Part shown: positions 51,832 through 62,165 of the stretch, piece by piece
Position numbering within the stretch: position 1 is the first letter of the stretch
Layout of the letters: the number at the start of each line of letters is the position of its first letter
From: Cloacibacterium rupense
GTDB lineage: Bacteria > Bacteroidota > Bacteroidia > Flavobacteriales > Weeksellaceae
Length of the DNA: 64,000 nt
Reading direction: 5' to 3'
Assembly: GCF_014645495.1 (NCBI RefSeq)
Contig: NZ_BMLV01000002.1
Coordinates: 177,191 to 241,190, forward strand
The notes under the pieces: generated by a model
What the model saw: only the letters and a program-made list of their open reading frames with translations
Database searches by the model: none
Told to the model about the DNA's origin: nothing
Position numbers and translations under genes: made by a program

Positions 51832-52689
51832 ATGAAACATAAAAACGAAGAATGGACCAACGTTATCAGCTCAGACCACTCTCTATTTAAGCTCAACTTA
51901 AAAGAGGTCTGGGACTATAAGGACTTGGTTTATATGTTTGTGAAGAGAGATTTTGTCTCTAGTTTTAAGCAAACCATCTTAGGGCCGTTGTGGTTCTTTA
52001 TCAATCCTATACTTACAACTATTGTTTTCACCTTAGTTTTTGGTGGGATTGCCAATCTACCTACAGATGGCATACCTCCTATTCTATTTTACTTGGCAGG
52101 CAATACCCTTTGGGGATATTTCAGCACAACGATGATGAGCGTTTCTAATGTTTTTACGGGTAACGCTAATGTTTTTGGCAAAGTCTATTTCCCTAGGTTG
52201 GTATCGCCAATTGCTACAATAATCTCTAGTTTTATGAGATTAGGGATACAGCTATTGCTATTTTTTATGGTATTGAGCTTTTTTCTTTACAAAGGCGTGG
52301 TACATCCTAATCTATGGGCATTGCTATCTCCTATTCTTATTATATTCCTAGCTTTATTTTCTCTAGGATTAGGCATGATTTTTTCTTCGCTCACCACCAA
52401 ATATAGAGACCTTGCTCTACTGCTCAATTTTGGAGTGAGTTTATACATGTGGTTTACCCCCGTTATATTACCCACCTCTTTGGTAAAACAAAAACTAGGC
52501 AGTTATGGCTTTTTAGCAGACCTCAATCCGCTAACCCCAATTTTTGAGTGTTTCAAATATGGATTTATTGGTTCTGGAGATTTTGACATGATTAGATTGC
52601 TAATTAGCTTTCTATTTATCATTGCAATTTTGTTATTAGGAATCATCATTTTTAACAAATCTGAAAAGTCATTTATTGACACTGTATAA
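51832..52689 (+). CDS. Polysaccharide ABC-2 exporter permease (Wzm-like)
   Basis: A 285-residue inner-membrane protein with six predicted helices (about 45-265). It has the ABC-2 permease pattern of the Wzm/KpsM group: VYMFVKRDFVSSFKQTILGPLW at the N-terminus, LFYLAGNTLWGYF, and the C-terminal LADLNPLTPIFECFKYG. Together with the following ATPase it would export a lipid-linked polysaccharide or O-antigen across the inner membrane. It is placed 2 bases before the ATPase gene. Confidence 0.92.
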   Translation: MKHKNEEWTNVISSDHSLFKLNLKEVWDYKDLVYMFVKRDFVSSFKQTILGPLWFFINPILTTIVFTLVFGGIANLPTDGIPPILFYLAGNTLWGYFSTTMMSVSNVFTGNANVFGKVYFPRLVSPIATIISSFMRLGIQLLLFFMVLSFFLYKGVVHPNLWALLSPILIIFLALFSLGLGMIFSSLTTKYRDLALLLNFGVSLYMWFTPVILPTSLVKQKLGSYGFLADLNPLTPIFECFKYGFIGSGDFDMIRLLISFLFIIAILLLGIIIFNKSEKSFIDTV

Positions 52690-52691
52690 CG

Positions 52692-53975
52692 ATGAGTAAT
52701 ATTGTAATAAAAGCGGAGAACATCTCTAAGCAATACCGTCTTGGTCAAGTAGGCACAGGAACTATAGCCCATGACCTGAACCGTTTTTGGCACCAGATAC
52801 GAGGCAAAGAAGACCCCTATCTAAAAATAGGAGAAGCCAATGATAGAAGTACCAAAGGTAGTTCTGATTATGTATGGTCATTGCAAGATATTAATTTCGA
52901 AATAGAGCAAGGCGATGCTGTAGGCATTATTGGGAGAAATGGTGCGGGTAAATCTACCCTGCTTAAGTTGCTAAGCCGAGTAACCAAACCCACCACTGGC
53001 AAAATCTACACCCAAGGCAGAATAGCCTCTTTGCTAGAAGTAGGCACGGGTTTTCACCCAGAGATGACGGGTAGAGAAAACATCTACCTGAATGGTGCTA
53101 TTCTAGGGATGACGCGCAAGGAAATCACAAGAAAATTTGATGAAATTGTAGATTTCTCAGGGGTAGAAAGGTATATAGACACCCCTGTAAAGCGATATTC
53201 TAGTGGTATGTATGTTCGTTTGGCCTTTGCCGTTGCCGCCCACTTAGAATCTGAAATTTTGATAGTAGATGAGGTATTGGCGGTAGGAGATGCCGAATTT
53301 CAGAAAAAATGCCTAGGCAAAATGGGCGATGTAAGTAAGGGCGAAGGCAGAACGATTTTGTTTGTGAGTCATCAAATGGGAGCTATATCAACTTTATGTA
53401 AAAAGTGTTTATTACTTGAAAAAGGAAAAGTAATAAACTATGGTAAAACCAATTCAATAATAGAAGAATATTTAAGCCCAAGTAATGGACAATTAAATAA
53501 TAGTAATTCCTACATAGCAAAAAACACTTTAAAATCCAATAAAAACGTATTCTTTAAAAGCATAGATACTTTTAATTCAAGAAATATTATCACAGATTCT
53601 TTTGGTTTTAATGAACATATTAAAATTAAAATAAACTTAAGTGTAAAAAATGATATAAAAAACATTATCTTAGGAATTGGCATTCAAGATAAATTTAATG
53701 TACGTGTTGCAACATTTATGAATGAATTAAGTGATTTAAATATTAATCCAATTAGTAAAGATAATTGGGAAGTCGTAGTAGAGCTGCCTAAAGAAGTGAT
53801 TGCACCTAATTCTTACAGTTTTATTTTTGCACTATACATATATAACGGTGAAATTTTTGATATTATTGAAAACGTATGTCCAATAAAAATTTATGATACA
53901 GGAACCATATTTTCAAAATATGAAGGATTAGATTATGGAAATATAATTGTAAAAGCAGATTGGAAGGTTAATTAA
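52692..53975 (+). CDS. Polysaccharide ABC exporter ATPase with C-terminal domain (Wzt-like)
   Basis: A 427-residue protein. The nucleotide-binding domain (about 1-240) has Walker A in [12 protein letters not shown], the signature [12 protein letters not shown] and Walker B in [12 protein letters not shown]. The second part (about 265-427) resembles the beta-sandwich domain of Wzt that recognises the end of the glycan ([21 protein letters not shown]). G+C drops abruptly at the change of domains: 27/60 at 53281-53340 but 12/60 at 53521-53580 by hand count. The gene looks like a mosaic of a conserved ATPase and an exchanged specificity domain. Confidence 0.9.
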   Translation: MSNIVIKAENISKQYRLGQVGTGTIAHDLNRFWHQIRGKEDPYLKIGEANDRSTKGSSDYVWSLQDINFEIEQGDAVGIIGRNGAGKSTLLKLLSRVTKPTTGKIYTQGRIASLLEVGTGFHPEMTGRENIYLNGAILGMTRKEITRKFDEIVDFSGVERYIDTPVKRYSSGMYVRLAFAVAAHLESEILIVDEVLAVGDAEFQKKCLGKMGDVSKGEGRTILFVSHQMGAISTLCKKCLLLEKGKVINYGKTNSIIEEYLSPSNGQLNNSNSYIAKNTLKSNKNVFFKSIDTFNSRNIITDSFGFNEHIKIKINLSVKNDIKNIILGIGIQDKFNVRVATFMNELSDLNINPISKDNWEVVVELPKEVIAPNSYSFIFALYIYNGEIFDIIENVCPIKIYDTGTIFSKYEGLDYGNIIVKADWKVN

Positions 53976-54601
53976 TGAAAAAAATAAAAATTTATATTTT
54001 TAATATTTTTTATGCTTTTTTTGAGGAAAGCATGAGGTTATATGACTCAAAAAATCAAAAAAAATTAGAAAATTTTTATCGAGAAAATGCTACTATTGGA
54101 ATTGGCACAAGAATATTTGAAGAAGCATCAATAAATAATAATTTAGATGATAAATCCAAAATAAAGATTGGAAATAATTGTGATATCAGAGGAAATTTAT
54201 TAACATTTGGACATGGGGGTGAAATAATAATTGGTGATTATTCTTTTATAGGTGAAAGAAGTAAAATTTGGTCAGCTAAGAAAATCACAATAGGCGATAG
54301 GGTTTTAATTTCTCATAATGTAAATATACATGACAATAACTCACACCCTCTTGATTCTAAATTAAGACATGAAGATTTTAAACATATAAAATCAATTGGT
54401 ATGCAAAAAAACAATAATTTAAATGAGCTAGAAATAATTATTGAAGATGATGTTTGGATTGGCTTTAATGCCACAATTTTAAAAGGTGTAAGAGTTGGAA
54501 AAGGTGCCATTATTGGCTCTAATACAATAGTAACAAAGAATATCCCAGAATACGCCGTATGTGTCGGAAATCCAATGAAAATAATCAAATATACAAGATG
54601 A
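53975..54601 (+). CDS. Hexapeptide-repeat acyltransferase 1
   Basis: A 208-residue left-handed beta-helix protein. Hexapeptide repeats run through about 45-200 ([46 protein letters not shown]) with the loop NNSHPLDSK and the C-terminal [28 protein letters not shown]. Such enzymes transfer acetyl groups from acetyl-CoA to sugars. It overlaps the ATPase gene by one base and the next gene by four, so it is coupled to both. It is a paralogue of the protein at 56687. Confidence 0.9.
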   Translation: MKKIKIYIFNIFYAFFEESMRLYDSKNQKKLENFYRENATIGIGTRIFEEASINNNLDDKSKIKIGNNCDIRGNLLTFGHGGEIIIGDYSFIGERSKIWSAKKITIGDRVLISHNVNIHDNNSHPLDSKLRHEDFKHIKSIGMQKNNNLNELEIIIEDDVWIGFNATILKGVRVGKGAIIGSNTIVTKNIPEYAVCVGNPMKIIKYTR

Positions 54602-55530
54602 AAATATTAAAAAAATTTCGCTCAGTAATAGATAGCTTTTATAAATTTGAGAATGATTTCAAAAATTTTAAAAATCAATATAACCTAGATTTATATAGCT
54701 ATAAAAACCCAAAAGTGAATCTAGGGGAAATTCAGGCAAAGCTAAACAACAAAACACTTGAAATCAACTCATTAAGCGAAGTAGAATTTCAAGTGTTCTC
54801 TCAGTTTGGAGATGATGGCATTATTCAATGGCTAATAAATTATTTAGATATCGATAATAAGACTTTTGTTGAATTTGGGGTAGAAAAATACATTGAAGCA
54901 AACACACGTTTTTTACTATTCAAAGACAAATGGAGTGGATTAGTAATAGACGGTGATCAAAGAAATATAGATTTTATAAAAAATGATGTAGTTAGTTATT
55001 TTTTTAATTTAAAATCAACTTGTTCTTTTATCACTAAAGATAACATATCTGATTTAATAAAAACTAGGGGATTTAATGATAACTTAGGCATACTAAGCAT
55101 TGATATAGATGGTAATGATTACTGGATCTGGAAAAATTTAGATGTAAATCCTATTATAGTAATTTCAGAATACAATGCGGCATTTGGTTTAAACCACTGG
55201 ACTATTCCATATAAAGAAGATTTTGTTTGGGATAAAGAAAAAAACATGTACTATTGGGGTACATCACTAGCTTCTCTATGTGACTTGGCAGAAATTAAAG
55301 GATATAGTTTTATTGGGTGTAATTCACATGGAAATAATGCTTATTTTATTAGAAATGATAAATTGAAGGGGTTAAAAAAAATATCATATAAAGAGGGATT
55401 TCAAGAAGCAAAATTTTCATTAAGTAGAGATGAAAAAGGTGAACAATATTCAAAGAAAGAAAAAATGTCTTTCTTAGTAGGTAAGCCTATTTACAATACA
55501 TCAACTAATTCTATTGAAATAATAAAATGA
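54598..55530 (+). CDS. FkbM-like methyltransferase-fold protein, function uncertain
   Basis: A 310-residue protein starting at the ATG that overlaps the preceding stop codon (ATGA). A Rossmann-like pattern is visible: [15 protein letters not shown] (glycine-rich loop position), [17 protein letters not shown] (acidic end of strand 2) and [16 protein letters not shown]. This fits the FkbM-like SAM-methyltransferase fold, but the classical GxGxG loop is altered (EFGVE), so activity is doubtful. In glycan loci such proteins methylate sugars. It could also be a non-catalytic relative. AT-rich like its neighbours. Confidence 0.65.
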   Translation: MKILKKFRSVIDSFYKFENDFKNFKNQYNLDLYSYKNPKVNLGEIQAKLNNKTLEINSLSEVEFQVFSQFGDDGIIQWLINYLDIDNKTFVEFGVEKYIEANTRFLLFKDKWSGLVIDGDQRNIDFIKNDVVSYFFNLKSTCSFITKDNISDLIKTRGFNDNLGILSIDIDGNDYWIWKNLDVNPIIVISEYNAAFGLNHWTIPYKEDFVWDKEKNMYYWGTSLASLCDLAEIKGYSFIGCNSHGNNAYFIRNDKLKGLKKISYKEGFQEAKFSLSRDEKGEQYSKKEKMSFLVGKPIYNTSTNSIEIIK

Positions 55531-56690
55531 ATTCTAAGCCAGAACTTATCATCTTCAGCCAAAACCTAATGGGGGGAGGCTCTAGTTTTCATAGAAATAT
55601 GTTAGCTAATATGCCTGATGATTTTTTTGATATAAAGTGCATATACCTAGACCCATTACATTGGGTAGCTGCAAGAACTACTGATTTAGTATTAAAAAAA
55701 AATGACATTATTTTTGCTTTTGATTCAGAGCCAGAATATAAAACTGCAAAAAATTTACACCAACATATTTCTAATAAAAAAGGTGCAATCGTAGCTAATT
55801 TACCCCAAGAACTGCAGTCTCTAAACTACTTTTGGAAACCAAATAAAACAGTCTATTTTATTTGTCATGATGCTGGTTTTCTATATTTATGCAAGAAATA
55901 TGATTACTTAATAGATATATTTATTGCACACAATTATCAAGTTTATCAAGATATTATCAAGTTACTTCCTCATCGAGAAAAAGAAGTATATTTTATACAA
56001 CACGGAGTAACAGTTCAAAATTTTGAAAAACCAAAAAATTTAGTTCACAATCTTAATATTGTCTTTTTAGCTCGTCATGTAAAGATAAAAGGCATCTATG
56101 ACCTTCCAAAAATTGATGATCATTTAAAAAAACAAGGTATTGATGTAAATTGGACTATATTAGGAGATGGTGAAGAGAGGATAAATTTTATTGAAAATGT
56201 AAAAGATAGAAATAACTTTTCATTTAAAATTCCAAATACATCAGAAGAAATTATTTGCATATTAAAGAATCAGGACGTTTACGTTTTACCATCAAGTCAT
56301 GATGGCCTTCCCGTTTCTATGTTAGAAGCCATGAGTGTAGGATGTGTTCCGATAGTATACAATTTCAGTGAAGGAATTAAAAAGGTTGTTACATCAGAAA
56401 TTGGTGCTGTTTTAGAACTTGAAGATTATATTGGGATTTCTGAATTTATTAAGAAATTACATCTTGATAGAAATCTACTTTCTTCAATGAGCACAAATTG
56501 TATAAAAAAAATAAATAGAGAATTTGATATTAAAAAACAAGCAAACGAATATTTTAAATTATACAAAAAATATAAAACCCTAAAAAACAGAAAACTATCT
56601 TTACAAAAAATTGAAAATAGATATCCTAATAGCAGATTGATTAATTTCATTTTAAGAGTAATTAAAAAAATAAATAGGGTATTGTCATGA
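55527..56690 (+). CDS. Glycosyltransferase, GT4-like (GT-B fold)
   Basis: A 387-residue protein with a GT-B pattern. The second half has [34 protein letters not shown] and, near residue 255, the GT4 nucleotide-sugar site [25 protein letters not shown] with the acidic residues usual for retaining transferases. The basic C-terminus (about 340-387) is membrane-friendly. Donor and acceptor are unknown. It overlaps both neighbours by four bases (ATGA). Confidence 0.88.
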   Translation: MNSKPELIIFSQNLMGGGSSFHRNMLANMPDDFFDIKCIYLDPLHWVAARTTDLVLKKNDIIFAFDSEPEYKTAKNLHQHISNKKGAIVANLPQELQSLNYFWKPNKTVYFICHDAGFLYLCKKYDYLIDIFIAHNYQVYQDIIKLLPHREKEVYFIQHGVTVQNFEKPKNLVHNLNIVFLARHVKIKGIYDLPKIDDHLKKQGIDVNWTILGDGEERINFIENVKDRNNFSFKIPNTSEEIICILKNQDVYVLPSSHDGLPVSMLEAMSVGCVPIVYNFSEGIKKVVTSEIGAVLELEDYIGISEFIKKLHLDRNLLSSMSTNCIKKINREFDIKKQANEYFKLYKKYKTLKNRKLSLQKIENRYPNSRLINFILRVIKKINRVLS

Positions 56691-57322
56691 TAAAAAGAAT
56701 ATTAAAAAATCTATTTTTTAAAAAGCCTAAAACTTTATGCTCATTTGAGGTTTATAAAAATTATATTGAAATTAACACATCGACATTTTTAAAAAACTCA
56801 ACTATTCGTTTTGATGCAACAGAAAAATTAGAGAAGAGAAAATACCTTAAAATTGGTAAAAAAGGAATAATATCGAGCAACTATATTTTTGAAACCGAAA
56901 AAGGTGAAATTATTATAGGAGATAATGTTCACATAGGTGGCGCAACAATGATTTGCAGAAATAAAATTGAAGTAAAAGACGATGTGACTATGGCTTGGGG
57001 AATTACGCTTTATGACCACAATTCACATAGTATTTATTGGGAAGAAAGAAAAAATGACAATCACCAATGTTATGAAGATTATTTAAAATATCAAGGAAAT
57101 AATATAGTAAATAAAGATTGGAGCAACGTTATCAGTAAACCAGTCATTATAGAATCAAAAGTATGGATTGGTTTTGACGTAACCATATTAAAAGGTGTAA
57201 CGATAGGAGAAGGCGCTGTAGTAGGAGCTAAAAGCGTAGTCACAAAAGATGTGGAACCATGGACAGTAGTTGCTGGTAATCCAGCAGTAGTTGTTAAATA
57301 TTTACCAGAATATAAAAAATGA
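56687..57322 (+). CDS. Hexapeptide-repeat acyltransferase 2
   Basis: A 211-residue left-handed beta-helix protein with hexapeptide repeats ([29 protein letters not shown]), the catalytic-type loop [12 protein letters not shown] with a His, and the C-terminal [19 protein letters not shown] and [11 protein letters not shown]. It belongs to the same O-acetyltransferase group as the protein at 53975; the two share the IGF-x-TILKGV pattern. It probably acetylates another sugar or position. ATGA overlaps on both sides. Confidence 0.9.
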   Translation: MIKRILKNLFFKKPKTLCSFEVYKNYIEINTSTFLKNSTIRFDATEKLEKRKYLKIGKKGIISSNYIFETEKGEIIIGDNVHIGGATMICRNKIEVKDDVTMAWGITLYDHNSHSIYWEERKNDNHQCYEDYLKYQGNNIVNKDWSNVISKPVIIESKVWIGFDVTILKGVTIGEGAVVGAKSVVTKDVEPWTVVAGNPAVVVKYLPEYKK

Positions 57323-58212
57323 AAATCTTAATAATCGGTTCTAAAGGATTTATAGGCAAGCATGCTTATGACTATTTCACCAAAAAAAACGAAGATGTTT
57401 ATGGTGCAGATGTTTCTGTGGACTATGCTAATCCTAAATATTTTACCATCGATAGCACCAATAGTGATTTTACAGAAATATTTGGAAATCATCAATTTGA
57501 TGTTTGTATCAATTGCAGTGGTGCTGCTAGTGTACCAGATTCTCTAGTTCATAGTCTTAGAGACTTTACCCTTAACAGTTTAAATGTTTTCAAAATTTTG
57601 GAGAGTATAAAAAAGCATACCCCAAACTGTAAATTAATCAATCTATCTAGTGCTGCTGTTTATGGAAATCCTAAATCATTACCCATAAAAGAAACAGACG
57701 CTTTACAACCGGTATCGCCTTATGGATTTCATAAAAAATTTTCAGAAGATATACTATATGAATTTCACCATTTTTTCGGTTTACAATGTTGCTCTCTGAG
57801 AATTTTCTCTGCTTATGGAGCTGGCCTTTACAAACAAATTTTTTGGGATTTATATCAAAAAACAAAAACACAAAAAGACATTCAGTTATTTGGCTCTGGC
57901 AAAGAGACTCGAGATTTTATCAATATCATTGACATCCTTCAATCTATAGAACTAATTATAAAAAACGGAAGTTTTTGTGCAGATGCATACAATATTGCAA
58001 ATGGCGAACAAATAAGCATCAAACAAATAGCAGACTTAGTATTAAAAGAACTCAACTATGAGGGAAGCTTATCTTTTACTGGGATTGAAAGAGAAGGAGA
58101 CCCATTGTATTGGGTGGCAGATATTGAAAAAATGAAAAAACTAGGCTATCAAAAACAGATAAGCATAGAAGAAGGAATAAAATCTTATATAAAATGGGCA
58201 AAAGAATTGTAA
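57319..58212 (+). CDS. NAD-dependent nucleotide-sugar epimerase/dehydratase
   Basis: A 297-residue short-chain dehydrogenase with the N-terminal NAD(P) motif [15 protein letters not shown] (GxxGxxG variant), the serine and YxxxK region in [11 protein letters not shown] and [13 protein letters not shown], and the substrate part [11 protein letters not shown] and [15 protein letters not shown]. It modifies an NDP-sugar in the cytosol (4-epimerisation, 4-reduction or 4,6-dehydration); the exact reaction cannot be told. It overlaps the previous gene by 4 and the next by 19 bases. Confidence 0.88.
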   Translation: MKILIIGSKGFIGKHAYDYFTKKNEDVYGADVSVDYANPKYFTIDSTNSDFTEIFGNHQFDVCINCSGAASVPDSLVHSLRDFTLNSLNVFKILESIKKHTPNCKLINLSSAAVYGNPKSLPIKETDALQPVSPYGFHKKFSEDILYEFHHFFGLQCCSLRIFSAYGAGLYKQIFWDLYQKTKTQKDIQLFGSGKETRDFINIIDILQSIELIIKNGSFCADAYNIANGEQISIKQIADLVLKELNYEGSLSFTGIEREGDPLYWVADIEKMKKLGYQKQISIEEGIKSYIKWAKEL

Positions 58213-59330
58213 TAAAAATAAATTATCAATATAATGAAGATTGGATAGGAGGTTCATATTATATCCAAAACCTTATCCATGCCCTTAATACCCTAGAGGA
58301 TTCTAAAAAGCCATCCTTATTAATACATTCTTCTAATGAAAATGCAATAAATGAACTAAAAAGTATTACAAACTATCCTTATTTAAAAAGATATAGTTTT
58401 AATAATCTAAATATTCTACAAAGAGGAATCAACTACTTTAGTAGAAAAATTTTAAAAATAAACATATTTAGATTATTTCCTGACTTTTTATTTGCATTTC
58501 CATCATCATATCATGAGAGAGAGCAATTAGAGAAACAGATATTTTGGATTCCAGATTTTCAAGATAAATACTTGCCTCATTTTTTTTCAGAAGAAGAACT
58601 GAAAAGTAGAGATTCAGCATATACTTTTATTCAAAATAATGCGCAGCACGTATTATTTAGCAGTGAAGACGCCCAAAATGATTTTAATACTTTTTATAAG
58701 GATGCTACTCCAAAACAATATGTACTAAACTTTGCTAGTTTTCATCAAGATGAAAATTTGCCTTCAACAATAGATGTTCTAGAAAAATTTTCAATTACAG
58801 GAGAATATTTTTTGTGTAGTAATCAATTTTGGATTCACAAGAACCACACGATTGTCCTAAAAGCAATAGCCCTTTTAAAAAAAGAAGGGAGAAATATTTG
58901 CGTCGTATTTACTGGTAAAGAAAATGATTATAGAAATCCTGATTATTATTCTAACCTTAGAAAAAAAGTAGTAGAATTAGATATTGAAAACAATGTGAAA
59001 TTTTTAGGATTCATCGATAGAAAAGATCAGATTGTATTATTAAAAAACTGTAAAGCCATCATTCAACCATCTCTTTTTGAAGGATGGAGCACCGTAAATG
59101 AAGATGCTAAAGCAGAAAACATTTTCATACTCGCTGCAAATCTTAATGTAAATAAAGAACAGCTAATAAATTACCCGAATTATAAACTATTCAATCCTAA
59201 TGATGAAAAAACATTAGCACAAGAGATAATGAATGATAATTTTACAATAAAGGAAATAGATTATAAACAAAATATTAAAAAATTTGGATTAGATTTTTTA
59301 AAAATTATAGAACATTTTGATAAACCATAA
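58194..59330 (+). CDS. Glycosyltransferase, GT4-like
   Basis: A 378-residue GT-B type protein. The donor-binding half has YFLCSNQFWIHKNHTIVLKAI, NICVVFTGKENDYRNPDY, VKFLGFIDRKDQIVLLKNC and IIQPSLFEGWSTVNEDAKA with the acidic pair usual for GT4. The ATG at 58194 lies 19 bases inside the epimerase gene; the next possible start would cut the conserved INYQYNEDWIGGSYY, so the overlap is considered real. It is the last gene of the AT-rich block. Confidence 0.88.
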   Translation: MGKRIVIKINYQYNEDWIGGSYYIQNLIHALNTLEDSKKPSLLIHSSNENAINELKSITNYPYLKRYSFNNLNILQRGINYFSRKILKINIFRLFPDFLFAFPSSYHEREQLEKQIFWIPDFQDKYLPHFFSEEELKSRDSAYTFIQNNAQHVLFSSEDAQNDFNTFYKDATPKQYVLNFASFHQDENLPSTIDVLEKFSITGEYFLCSNQFWIHKNHTIVLKAIALLKKEGRNICVVFTGKENDYRNPDYYSNLRKKVVELDIENNVKFLGFIDRKDQIVLLKNCKAIIQPSLFEGWSTVNEDAKAENIFILAANLNVNKEQLINYPNYKLFNPNDEKTLAQEIMNDNFTIKEIDYKQNIKKFGLDFLKIIEHFDKP

Positions 59331-59390
59331 GTTCTATAAACCTCAAAAGGATAACATAGAAATTAGAAAATAATTTAAAATTTTTTGAAT

Positions 59391-60206
59391 TTGAAACTCA
59401 CCATCATCACCATCAATTACAACAATTTAGAAGGTTTGAAAAAGACCTTCGAGAGCGTTTTTATGCAAAGTCTTCAGGGTTTTGAATACATCGTTATCGA
59501 TGGGGGCAGTAGTGATGGCAGCAAAGAATATATAGAAGAACGTGCAGATAAAATAACCTATTGGGTAAGTGAGCCAGACCGTGGCGTTTACCATGCCATG
59601 AATAAAGGTATAGAAGTAGCTAAAGGAGAATATGTATTGTTTATCAACAGTGGAGATGAATTGTACGAAAAGAGCACTTTAGAAAATGCTATCCCGCAGT
59701 TGTATGGAGAAGACATGATAACGGGGAACTTACAGTTTATCTCTTCTACCCATGAATATTTAGGGATTGGCAGAGCACAAGTCTCATTTATAGAAATGTA
59801 TCATGATACCATATGGCATCCTAGCACTTTTATCAAAAGAGAGGCATTTGAAGACACTCAACTGTATGATGAACAACTAAAAATCTGTTCAGATTGGAAA
59901 TGGTTTCTATTGGCTATTTTTAAATACAAAAAGTCTTACCGAAAAATAGAACATACGATTGCCAAGTTCTATCTCGATGGCATAAGTGCGAGCACAGAAA
60001 ACCAGAGTTTGATTAGAAAGGAAAGAGAACAAACCTTTATCGAGTATTTTAATTTTTCTGCAATAGATTTCATTAAGATAGACGAACTTCTGAATGATAG
60101 AAAAGCACTAAAGGTCTTAGAAGGCCGTCTAGATTCATTAAAAAACTCAAGGCTTTTAAAAATCTTATATCAATTAGGGATTTTCAAAGCGTATAAATAT
60201 TTGTAG
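59391..60206 (+). CDS. Glycosyltransferase family 2
   Basis: About 272 residues. The GT-A fold is shown by the N-terminal KLTIITINYNNLEGLKKT, VIDGGSSDGSKEYI (nucleotide binding), DRGVYHAMNKGIEVAKGEYV and FINSGDE with the metal-binding Asp region; the acceptor side contains CSDWKWFLLAIFKY. The TTG at 59391 gives the usual N-terminus MKLTIITINYNN, while the TTG at 59385 would add two residues; both are possible. G+C returns here to the level of the flanking DNA (22/60 at 59401-59460). Confidence 0.92.
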   Translation: MKLTIITINYNNLEGLKKTFESVFMQSLQGFEYIVIDGGSSDGSKEYIEERADKITYWVSEPDRGVYHAMNKGIEVAKGEYVLFINSGDELYEKSTLENAIPQLYGEDMITGNLQFISSTHEYLGIGRAQVSFIEMYHDTIWHPSTFIKREAFEDTQLYDEQLKICSDWKWFLLAIFKYKKSYRKIEHTIAKFYLDGISASTENQSLIRKEREQTFIEYFNFSAIDFIKIDELLNDRKALKVLEGRLDSLKNSRLLKILYQLGIFKAYKYL

Positions 60207-60217
60207 ATATTTTAATC

Positions 60218-61339
60218 ATGATTGCCAAGTCCAAAAAAATACTTTTTATCGCCCATGAAGCCACTCTAAGTGGTTCTTCTTTGCAATTATTGGGGCTTAT
60301 GCAATGGATAAAAAGTAATCACCCTGAAGTAATTTTACATTTGCTATTTTTAAATGAGGGGATTATCGCAGAGGACTTCAAAAATATTGCGGATTATTGT
60401 TTTTCAATACATCAAAAGCAAGGTCTTATTTCAAAAATAAAATCGAAGTTTTTTCACTTTAATCAAATTCATGATGATTATGATGTAATATTCGGAAACA
60501 CTATTGTTACGTTAGATTATTTAATTAACATAAAAAAGACTCAAAAAAAGGCAAAGACCCTACTCCATTTTCATGAGACGGTATATCTTTCTCAACTGTT
60601 TTATTCTAATCAAGATGATTTTGCAAGAAAACTAAATCAGGTAGAGCAAATTATTTCGGTTTCTGACTATGTAAAAGAGGCAATAATGAAGGAATACAAC
60701 ATCTCTGAAGATAAAATTTCAAAGATTTATCCATTTTTATCTCCTCAATTAGAGATACAAAGACCAGACTTAGGCCTAGAAAAAGGTCAAGAAGAATATA
60801 TTTTCACGGCCATAGGCAACCCACATCTGGTAAAAGGATTTGATTTGATTCCTCAAATAATATCAAAAATTGTCAAAAAAGCACCACATCTTCAATTTAA
60901 AATCCTTTGTGTAGGTGGAGTAGAAAACCATCCGATGATACAAACCATTAAAAATGATTTAAAGAAGATGTCTTTATCGGCCTATTTCCATCACCAACCT
61001 CAGATAAAAAACACCGATGCTGTCTATGAAGTAACTGATGCTTTGCTTATGATCTCTAGAGAAGAGTCTTTTTCTGTGGTAACTGCTGAAGCATTGAAAA
61101 AAGGATTGCCGGTACTCAGTTTTAAAGGAAGCGGAGGACCAGAAGAACTTCTTAACAAAAATGAATTACTAACCTCAGAGTATCAAAACCTTGAGATGTA
61201 TTGTGATAAAATTATAGACTTCACTAATCATCCAGAGGCATATTACAGAGCAACTGAGAATTTAAGAAAGACCATTCTAAACCATACAGATTATCATCTG
61301 CAATGTGAAAAAATATTTTCCATTATATATCATTTATAG
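60218..61339 (+). CDS. Glycosyltransferase, GT4-like
   Basis: A 373-residue GT-B protein with ILFIAHEATLSGSSLQLLG at the N-terminus (donor/acceptor loop), KTLLHFHETVY, EQIISVSDYVKEAI, FTAIGNPHLVKGFDLIPQI and LLMISREESFSVVTAEALKKGLPVLSF, the GT4 nucleotide-sugar site with two Glu residues. This is a retaining glycosyltransferase; the sugar is unknown. It begins 11 bases after the GT2 gene and ends 1 base before the next ATG. Confidence 0.9.
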   Translation: MIAKSKKILFIAHEATLSGSSLQLLGLMQWIKSNHPEVILHLLFLNEGIIAEDFKNIADYCFSIHQKQGLISKIKSKFFHFNQIHDDYDVIFGNTIVTLDYLINIKKTQKKAKTLLHFHETVYLSQLFYSNQDDFARKLNQVEQIISVSDYVKEAIMKEYNISEDKISKIYPFLSPQLEIQRPDLGLEKGQEEYIFTAIGNPHLVKGFDLIPQIISKIVKKAPHLQFKILCVGGVENHPMIQTIKNDLKKMSLSAYFHHQPQIKNTDAVYEVTDALLMISREESFSVVTAEALKKGLPVLSFKGSGGPEELLNKNELLTSEYQNLEMYCDKIIDFTNHPEAYYRATENLRKTILNHTDYHLQCEKIFSIIYHL

Positions 61340-61340
61340 C

Positions 61341-62165
61341 ATGCTCTCCATCATTATTTCCTCATATCAACCCCATTATTATCAGGCCTTAGAAAAAAAT
61401 ATTGCTGAGACTATAGGTATTCCTTATGAAGTAATCAAGGTAGAAAATCCGGGTAAGATGGGCATTTGTGAGGCCTATAACCAAGGAGCCGAGCAGGCGC
61501 AGTATGATTACCTTTTATTTTTGCATGAAGATGTATTGTTTATAACAAAAGATTGGGGAAAAGTATTAATGGACAATATTTTACAAATTTCTGATTTTGA
61601 GCTGTTTGGTATTGCTGGGTCTAATTATATTCCCTATGCCCCTACACCTTGGTGGGGTATAGAAGAAATTTGTTACAGCAATATTATTCACAAAAATCTA
61701 GATGAAGGCCATACAACACGTTATTCTTTAGATGAAAATTTTAAAAAAGTACAATTGATTGATGGCGTATTTATTTGTTGTAAAAAAGAGACTTGGCAAA
61801 AGACAAAATTCGATGAAAGTAACAAGGGATTTCACGCCTATGATGTTCAGTTTAGTCTAGATCACCATCAGAAACATGCTACTTTTCTTATCAACAATAT
61901 TCTTGTAGAACATTTTTCAAAAGGCAATCCTGACAAAGTATGGCTCAAAAGTTTAATGAAATATTGGAAGAACACTCACCAAAAACCTATCTATCATTCG
62001 TATGAATTGAAAGCTTTTAAGAATTTTGCAGACCAATTGAGGCATCTAAATTTTTCGAAAAAAGAAAAAATAGAATCCCTAATTCAGTTTTTTTCTTTTC
62101 AAAGATTGGGCATTAAAAACAGTTTGTTTGCCATCAAAAAAATCATTGACACTTTAAGATATTGA
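61341..62165 (+). CDS. Glycosyltransferase (GT-A like)
   Basis: About 274 residues. The start is the ATG at 61341 (MLSIIISSYQPHYYQAL), directly after the stop of the previous gene; an upstream in-frame ATG at 61305 would lie inside that gene and is less likely. GT-A features are SIIISSYQP, CEAYNQGAEQAQYDYLLFLHEDVLF with the metal-site acidic residues, and FIINGV-like KKVQLIDGVFICC. The second half with FHAYDVQFSLDHHQK is typical for a group of flavobacterial O-antigen glycosyltransferases. Substrates unknown. Confidence 0.82.
   Translation: MLSIIISSYQPHYYQALEKNIAETIGIPYEVIKVENPGKMGICEAYNQGAEQAQYDYLLFLHEDVLFITKDWGKVLMDNILQISDFELFGIAGSNYIPYAPTPWWGIEEICYSNIIHKNLDEGHTTRYSLDENFKKVQLIDGVFICCKKETWQKTKFDESNKGFHAYDVQFSLDHHQKHATFLINNILVEHFSKGNPDKVWLKSLMKYWKNTHQKPIYHSYELKAFKNFADQLRHLNFSKKEKIESLIQFFSFQRLGIKNSLFAIKKIIDTLRY

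Noticed and set aside
61305..61340. Upstream ATG as the start of the glycosyltransferase at 61341
   Set aside because: It would lie inside the preceding gene and add residues that do not belong to the family N-terminus; ATG 61341 directly follows the previous stop.
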